From Vicia villosa (Eukaryota; Streptophyta; Magnoliopsida; Fabales; Fabaceae), in assembly GCF_029867415.1 (NCBI RefSeq), contig NW_026706281.1, positions 158,023-222,022 on the forward strand: DNA of 64,000 bases, written 5' to 3'. The notes under the pieces were generated by a model. The model was not told where the DNA came from. It did not search any database and worked only from the letters and a program-made list of their open reading frames with translations. Within the stretch, counting starts at the first letter, position 1. Every line of letters begins with the position of its first letter. This document shows positions 57,526-64,000 of this stretch, piece after piece. A program made the translations under genes and the position numbers.

Positions 57526-59681
57526 TTAGGAGTGCGAACAACAGTTGAAACTTCAACAGCTGTCCAGTAGTGGCGAACCCCATTGTGCACTAAGTAATCT
57601 GGAACCTTAGGCTTAAGCTGGCCTGTGGTAGGTTTTGATTTACCAACCACTGTCTTTGCAACACTCAGACGATCTTCTTCTACTTCAGCAGACTGAGCGG
57701 TGTGAGCATACCCATTTCCAAGTGGAGTATGTCGATTTTTCTTTTGAGGAAACTTCCAATCCTCTGAATGGAGAGACTCGTTGTCGGAGACACTTTCGAG
57801 ATCGTCCTCTTTTGTATTTTGGTCTTGCTCTTCTCCCAAGATGGCATTGACTAGATATGTGAACTCTAGATCCTTAGCCTCGGAAGGTGACTTGGGGATA
57901 TAATCCTCAATGATGACTTCACCAGATGCTGATGAATAGCAAGGGTTATACATCTCTTTTGGTTGAGAGAGGTACTCAAAATCACTGTTCCATCCAGTTG
58001 GAACAATATCTTCAAGAGATATTCTTGAACTTTCAGGAGCGGAGTATTTTACCATGTAGTCAAATTTTCCGCTTGGTTCTCCTAATGTATCCCAAGTCTC
58101 TTCGGGGATAGGAGGAACTTCTTCTGATGAACCATGACTTCTGGTGGTGAAGTTGTTAGTAACTTCATCACTGCTTGGTTGAGTCTTACTTTCAAATCCC
58201 TTAGTCGGATAACAGCAAGGTGGATCAGACTCTGGTAGGGAGATATATCCTGCTTTGTTAAGATAGGATAACCATTCCTCTTCATCGGTGTTTTCCGTAT
58301 CGATGATATTGACTGTTTGTTGAACAGGTTGAAGAAAACCTCCACTGCAGAAAGTTTCTTGAATTGGGAGAACTACCTCAATCCCTGGGATAGCTCTTGA
58401 TGATGTCGGAAAGAAACCAATTCCTGTTCTATTCTTGTTGTTGGTAGGAATATTAATGTGCCCCCAACCACTGGTAGTGCCATCTTTCACAACTTGGATT
58501 GCATCTTTGTATGAAGAGATAGACGCTGCTTTCTCCTTTCCTTTGTCTAAGGAGAGTGCTTGGAATTTAGTTCCAACAACTTCTTTTGGTTCTATGTCGG
58601 AGAATGATGACAGGTTGCTGACGATTAGAGCTCGTTCTCCACATACGGTTACCAATTTGTTATTTCTTATGAACTTCAGTTTCTGATGAAGTGTTGAAGT
58701 AATTGCCCCAGCTTCATGAATCCATGGGCGACCTAGCAAACAACTGTATTGTGCTGGAATATCCATAACTTGGAAAGTGATTTTGAACGTCTGAGGTCCA
58801 ATAGTTATGGGAAGATCTACTTCTCCGAAAACTGACTTTCTTGATCCATCAAATGCTTTGACGATGACATGACTTTTTCTTAGAGGGTAATCTTCGAAAG
58901 ATAATTTTGATAATGTTGATTTAGGCATGACGTTGAGAGAGGATCCATTGTCTATTAGGACTCCTGTGAGTGTATCACCCATGCAGCCAACTGAGATGTG
59001 AAGTGGAAGATTGTGGTCCACTCCTTCTTCAGGAAGATCTTCGTCACAGAAACTTAGGTTAGTTCCGGCGGAGATGTTGGCAACGATGTCGTTGAATTGG
59101 CTTATTGTAACACTTGGTTCTACGAAAGCTTGTTCCAAAACTTTCTGTAGAGCTTCCCTATGAGCTTCAGAACTCAATAGCAGGGAAAGAACAGAAATCC
59201 TAGACGGAGTATGTAGTAATTGGTCTACAATGTTGTATTCACTCCTCTGGATTAACTTCAAGATCTCATCATTTTCTTTCGCTTGAACAGCATTGGTCGG
59301 ATGATTATCTTGCCTATGTGGTACTTCCTCCGAAGGTTTCTCCACATTTTCTGTTGTTCTGTTGAAGACTCGTCCACTTCTGGTGACTCGACTAACATCA
59401 GCAATGTTGACAACAGACGGTAATGGTATTTCCTTACCATTTTCAATGAATGTAGCGTTGTATTTGTATGGTATAGCCTTGTCAGACTCATACGGTACAG
59501 GACCTGGTAAGTAGATGACTAGTGGAGCAACTGCTGTCTTCCTGCTATCATACTTAACTTGCATAGGTTCATCTTGATTAATTTGAGGAGATACGGTAAA
59601 GACTTCGTCATCTTCTCTGTTGGCAAGAACAGTAATGGTATCGTCATCCATCAGCTTTTGAATGTCGTTGCGAACACGCAA
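57526..59681 (-). CDS. Ogre aspartic protease region (gag-pro)
   Basis: 719 codons. The aspartic protease active site IDNGSS is at residues 243-248 (Asn in place of the usual Thr/Ser after Asp, common in plant Ty3/gypsy), with the flap/second-half marker CLLGRPW at 314-320. The C-terminal 300 residues are acidic and low in recognisable domains, leading to the intron. The frame change with the gag segment lies near 59660-59670. The apparent Met is probably internal to the polyprotein. Confidence 0.88.
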
Positions 59682-60298
59682 ACATCCTCGTGAATTTCTT
59701 CGACAAATTCTGCATCTACTGTAAGCGTGAAATCTGTTCCAAAGTAGGCAAGTCCATTTAAAGTTTTATGGAACCTGACTACCGATCCTTCAAGGTCTTC
59801 AACTTTGTAGATCTTGTATTCTCCTGGACATCCTTGAACCATGTTGACGTCATGTTCAGTTCTGACTCGGATATGTTGAATCCATCCTAAGTCCATTTGT
59901 TCTTGTAATGCAGCTTGAACTACGGCACATCCTTGATTATTCTTTGGACAAATTTCACATGTGAAGTAGTTGTGAGGTGGTACATGACCGTACCCAGCTT
60001 GTTTAGCGTGCATCTTAACAAGATTTTCCCCTATCTGACGAATGTCGTAGATTTGAATGACATTGGGGTGTTGGTCTATCAGATTTACTAAAGCTTCTTT
60101 ATGCTGCGGCAAAGGATTTGCTTGGACGTTTGGATTAGTATCTTTGAAGGATAGCATTCCGCTCTTCACTAATCGTTGGACGTCAATCTTGAAAGGGAAA
60201 CAGTTCTCAATATTGTGACCTGGTGCCCCCTGATGATAGGGACAAGATTGGTCAGCCTTATACCATGGTGAGGAACTGTTTGTAGGATTTGGAGGACT
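59651..60298 (-). pseudogene. Ogre gag C-terminal part, truncated by insertion
   Basis: Open from the LTR junction at 60298 to a stop at 59651. It holds a cysteine/histidine cluster (CPYHQGAPGHNIENCF) and a second one (CEICPKNNQGC), typical of the end of Tat/Ogre gag. The open frame extends to an ATG at 60358, but that part is LTR sequence of the inserted element. A one-base loss near 59665 would explain why it is out of frame with the protease segment. The N-terminal gag is expected right of the window. Confidence 0.82.
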
Positions 60299-60438
60299 TG
60301 TAATACGGTGAACTGACTTTTTATCGATCGAAATGTTGCGGTAAGCAAGAGTCGCCACCGACTTTTATTTTATCCAATTAGGAAAGGCAAAAAGAACAGG
60401 AAAGACCTTTGAAAGATTTTGAGTTCGGGGGGTAATTA

Positions 60439-60469
60439 TGCAAAGGGAAGGTGTAAGGCACCCTTTGCA
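60439..60469 (-). other. Conserved U5 hairpin in L3
   Basis: TGCAAAGGGAAGGTG pairs with CACCCTTTGCA around a short loop; same position and core as in the three other LTRs. Confidence 0.7.
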
Positions 60470-62432
60470 TCCATGGTTTTCCATGGGCTCTTAATTGCTT
60501 AGCTCACTTTGAAAATGTTTGAATTGTTTGAAAAGTAGTGTATGAATAGAAATTCGGATAAGAACTTTAGCTTGTAAATAAGCGTAGTCTTTTTGAAAAG
60601 TATTTGAAAATTAATGGGAAAAAGAGTTTGAATTTTGAATTTGAATTGAGCAAGCAATTAAAAGCTACTTACCCTAAGTTTAGAAATTTGTTCTTTTAGC
60701 TTTTCGAGACGAAAGGATCTATCCGTACCATAAGAGGGTAGGAAGTCTTTCAATTGGATGTGAAGGGTCATCGAGAGTAATCATTCGCCATAAGACTGTC
60801 CCATGCCATAAAGAGGGCAGGTAGTCTAAGGGAAGGATATAATAGTCATTAATCTTTTTAGGCATCATGCGAGGATACCTTAGCAATTGGACAATCATCA
60901 TATCTTTTTTACCGAGGCAACTTCGAGGGACAGAATCGATGATGATAATGAACTTAGGGCAACATTTGTTTTGCTTTAGGTATCCTCGGAATCGAGGGAC
61001 TTTGACTATTTAGTACACTTAAAGGCAACAAGGCAACAGGCAACAAAGGCAACCAGAGGGATTACCCTAAAGGTGTGTGGGTGCAACAATCACGTGGTTG
61101 ACTTCGATTACATTTATCTTGTAGTTAGGTGATTTATGTTCAATTCATGGTTTGCACTCCCTAAATTACTAACCACGCAGTAAAAATAATATCACAATTT
61201 AAGTGCCTTCAAGGCCAATCAATACAACCAGTAAACAGTTACATAATAATGGGGAAGGGGACAATGAAACCAGCGGATCCCTTAATAGGGTTTGACATAA
61301 GTAATAAAAAGTAAGGTTTAGGGTTACCAACGTCTGTAGCTTTGGCAGTTTGACAAACCTTTGGCTTTGATTGATGAAGGTTGATGGGCAGAGGTTTGCC
61401 TTGAGCATGAAGCATTGACCCTGACCATTAAGGAAAAAAGAAAACAGTGAGTGCATTGATTGTTCGAACCAAACCTTATTTTTGGGCAAAAAGGCAAAAA
61501 ATAATGAAATAAAATAAAAGTCAAATGAATAAGAAAAGACTAAAAACTTAGCTTTTGATCAGTGGAGCGCATGGGCGGAGGCTCCTGACGATAAACCTGA
61601 AAAGTTGGGCATAAAGAAAAAGGATGTAGTGAGTGTATGACAATTCGAGGCAAAATAACAAAAATAATATTTAATCAAAATAAATAATAAAAAAGAAAAT
61701 AAAAGAAAAAGTTTAGAAACTTAGCTTCTTGATTGGCATGGCGCGTAGTCGGAGGACTTTTGATTAAACCCTGAAAATTAAAACAAAGACAGAAAAAAGG
61801 ATTCAGTGTAGGAATGATCTAATTAATTAAAAATCTATAAATCCAAGAAAAGGTTTACGAACCCTAAAAGTTTAAAAACTTAAAGTGTTATTAAGAAAAC
61901 TTATTGTGACCCAGAAGGTCTACCAGGATTAAAAATGCGTTAGTGGACAACACCTACCTGAGGATTTCTAAGGTTTATAAATAAATCGAAGTTAACAAAC
62001 CTAAGAATTTTAATTGATAAAAGATACGTACAAAAATAATGATTTTATTTGTTTAAAAACAACTATTGATAAAATGACAAAAAAAGTCGAGTTCTGACAA
62101 TTATAAAACTAACATTTATTTAGCAAACGAAAAATTTTGGCAAAGTAATTTTAATAAGAAAAAGAAAAGGAAATAAAATAAAGAGAGAAATTATATTATT
62201 AAAAGAAAACTAAAAGAATAAAAAATAAAAATAAAAAGAAAAGAATAAAAGGACTTAGCTCTGGATCTGGTGTATTGCTTCCTTGAGGGTCTATGATGGA
62301 GCTGCAATTTCTGGGCGTAGATATGAGTTTACTAGAGATCTGATGGTTGACAATTGGAGATGCATTATGCAGTTGCATGTGGTAGGCGTATAGGATCTGT
62401 GAGCAAATAATTGTGAAAATAAAATGACAGGG

Positions 62433-62500
62433 GGGAGACTCGAACTCGCGCACCAACACACCAACGCCTTTTCACGTACATTGCTACCCGCTTGGCCATT
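62433..62500 (-). other. tRNA-like module 1 in LTR L3 (Leu/Ser-like A box)
   Basis: Minus strand: TGGCCAAGCGGGTAG (62497-62483) is a near-perfect class II tRNA A box; GAGTTCGAGTCTC (62447-62435) is the B box, 50 bases apart. The longer spacing fits a long variable arm. Confidence 0.66.
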
Positions 62501-63345
62501 ACATCCACGGTGTTAATCAATCGCCAGAGGTCAGTTATGAACGAAAACGCTTCCCCTGCAAAGCCACCGCGCGCGGCCACTTCGTCTTCTCCGACGGGAT
62601 CTATTTTTCAGTCCTGCAAAACAGCAAAAAACAGAGACAACAAGGACCCTTGTCCACTAATTCGGACCCCACGAATCCAACGGTGAGGTCCATTCGTCCT
62701 AAAACATCCCGTAATTATCAATACGAACAAGTTTTTTGTTTATGCCATAGTTACGGTAAACGTGACTATTCACGTGGAAACGCCAACCTGAATGCTCAAA
62801 CCGCTCTAGCACATTATCAGGATCTCAATCACATTGTTATTTTACGTTAAAATCGCAAGCATGCATAAGTAAAAAACAATCAAAATATTCAAGAACCTGT
62901 TGATCATAGCGTACCGTTCTTACGCATTAAATCTTCTAGTTTTTGCTTCATTCTTAATCTTTGATGTCTTCAGGAACGAATGGAATGGCTGAGAGGTCCT
63001 GGAACGCGTTGTAATGAAGAATCATGGATGCCCTAATTCTTGAAAAAATTTGCAATTGTGAGAGGGATCTTTGAGGCCAAGCAATCCGTGTCTTTTTTTG
63101 GTTAAATTTGTGAGAAGGTTTTTTGACGGGATAATGTATACTGTGAGTGTTGTTAGAAAAGTAAGGGAATATGTACATGCAGAGAAAAGAGTTCGTAAGT
63201 GAATTGTGGCCAAAAAGAATAAGGATTAATAGGTTCTCTACTGTGTATGTGTATTGGTATGGAATAGGTTTGTGAGAAGATTTCTGGACGTGTAAAGTTA
63301 TGAAAATAGGGTTGTCCCCCTTCCCCCTAGGTTAGGATTTTCTAC

Positions 63346-63354
63346 CTATTTATA
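63346..63354 (-). promoter_or_regulatory. TATA box of LTR L3
   Basis: TATAAATAG on the minus strand, 418 bases into the LTR. Confidence 0.65.
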
Positions 63355-63640
63355 ACATAAAATTAGGTTAGAAATAATTAATAAAGAATAAAGCACATAA
63401 TTAACAAAAATAATAAAAAGCCCAAAAATCAATTATTTTTTATTGGGAATGTGACAAAGATCTATTTTGAATAGTTTATGAATTTACGATAAAAATGCAA
63501 AAAGGTAGAAAAATGTACTATGCATGAAAATATTAATTAATTACATAAAAAAACTACTTTTGTTATTTTTGAATGTTTTATGGATTTTGATAAAAATGAA
63601 GTTAGAAATAGAAAACTAATAGAAGGGAAAAAGTGTTAGA

Positions 63641-63710
63641 AGTGGGATTCGACCCCAGGACATCTCAGTCGTGTGTCTTTTGCCCTCATATTCTTACCAA
63701 CTGCACTATG
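63641..63710 (-). other. tRNA-like module 2 in LTR L3
   Basis: Minus strand: TAGTGCAGTTGG (63708-63697), an excellent A box, and GGGGTCGAATCCC (63656-63644), an excellent B box, 52 bases apart. It lies in U3 between LTR start and TATA box, as in L1. Confidence 0.66.
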
Positions 63711-63772
63711 TCAATTATTCGATATAAAATTGACATTCGCAAATATAAGAGGGCAAATTTTGGGGTATGACA

Positions 63773-64000
63773 GCTGCCCCTGTTCAATTATCTTAAACCT
63801 GAAGATGTAGAGTGGTTTGTATGCCAGTCGGTATCTAAAGGTGGAAGATGATTGAACACTAGAATACCAAGAAATTTGCCCTATTTGCAATAGGGACTTT
63901 TTGTCGGAGATGGGCTTGTAGATGCCATCTGGTAGTTGTTGGAGTATGGATTGTTGCGAAATTTCTGCTTTTGTCGTCTTCTCTTTTTTGTTTGAATGTT
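63773..64000 (-). mobile_element. 3' end of the interior of the L3 Tat element
   Basis: The minus strand ends GAACAGGGGCAGC (polypurine tract) directly before the L3 start. The remainder is non-coding 3' UTR; the element continues past the window. Confidence 0.78.

Larger units (their letters stand above)
45323..60298 (-). mobile_element. Large Tat/Ogre Ty3/gypsy element (minus strand), nested in the copia gag
   Basis: In element orientation, right to left: gag C-terminus (from 60298), protease, intron, RT, RNase H, archaeal-type RNase H, integrase, long 3' UTR with repeats, polypurine tract, 5.9 kb LTR. The second RNase H and lack of a chromodomain place it in the Tat lineage; the spliced gap between protease and RT is the Ogre hallmark. 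Its gag N-terminus and 5' LTR are displaced beyond the window by the element at 60299. Confidence 0.87.
60299..63772 (-). repeat. LTR L3 (3474 bp), 3' LTR of another Tat element nested in the Ogre gag
   Basis: On the minus strand it starts TGTCATACCCCAAAATTTGC at 63772, preceded by its own polypurine tract, and ends CACCGTATTACA at 60299 against gag sequence. It differs from L2, so it belongs to a different element in the same orientation. GGACT (60294-60298) is the expected target duplication. It contains a U5 hairpin, a TATA box and two tRNA-like modules. No gene inside. Confidence 0.82.

Noticed and set aside
60299..63772. 5' LTR of the same Ogre element as L2
   Set aside because: Its start and body differ from L2 and it has its own polypurine tract on the outer side, so it is the 3' LTR of a different element.

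Overview
This is a gene-poor, transposon-dominated plant nuclear segment. A legume of the pea/vetch group (Fabeae) is the most likely source. That is an inference: the window combines Ty3/gypsy Tat/Ogre elements with multi-kilobase LTRs and the TGGCGACTCTGCTGGGGA primer site, a SIRE/Maximus-type Ty1/copia element, and Tekay-like LTRs opening TGTAACGCCCC. No intact host gene was found. Host coding sequence appears only as fragments, which sit upstream of a Helitron end.

Layout, left to right. (1) 1-9544: a young non-autonomous Ogre-like element (+), with a partial 5' LTR, a primer site, a non-coding interior with two hairpin-forming repeat arrays, and a complete 3.9 kb 3' LTR. (2) 9545-23882: two copies of one block made of Tekay-like 3' interior, LTR and a flanking Tat-type LTR remnant. 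Copy 1 is 9545-14035 and copy 2 is 14036-23882, which also carries a related LTR at 15480-17993. Element (1) is inserted only in copy 1. (3) 23883-31814: lower-copy sequence with fragments of CHUP1-like, STAY-GREEN-like, LRR receptor kinase and Myb/SANT-like genes, ending in a clear Helitron 3' terminus. (4) 31815-42999: eroded LTR pieces (Tat-type minus LTR 32295-34250, copia RNase H remnant, Tekay-like LTR pieces, Tat-type plus LTR from 36653) and a LINE remnant. (5) 43000-64000: a nested stack. The LINE is interrupted by a SIRE-like copia element, whose gag is interrupted by a large minus-strand Tat/Ogre element (LTR 45323-51200, pol 53728-60298), whose gag is in turn interrupted by another minus-strand Tat element (LTR 60299-63772).

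The only substantial coding capacity is the minus-strand Ogre gag-pro-pol: aspartic protease, RT, two RNase H domains and a DD35E integrase. It is broken by frameshifts clustered in RT and by the insertion in gag. A GT-AG intron of 327 nt between protease and RT can be placed by hand.

The most unusual structural signals are: tRNA-like modules (A box plus B box at tRNA spacing) inside all three minus-strand Tat LTRs; a 14-bp minisatellite whose variants keep a hairpin through paired changes; the multi-gene-fragment Helitron; and a tandem-duplication breakpoint at the inner edge of a long inverted repeat.
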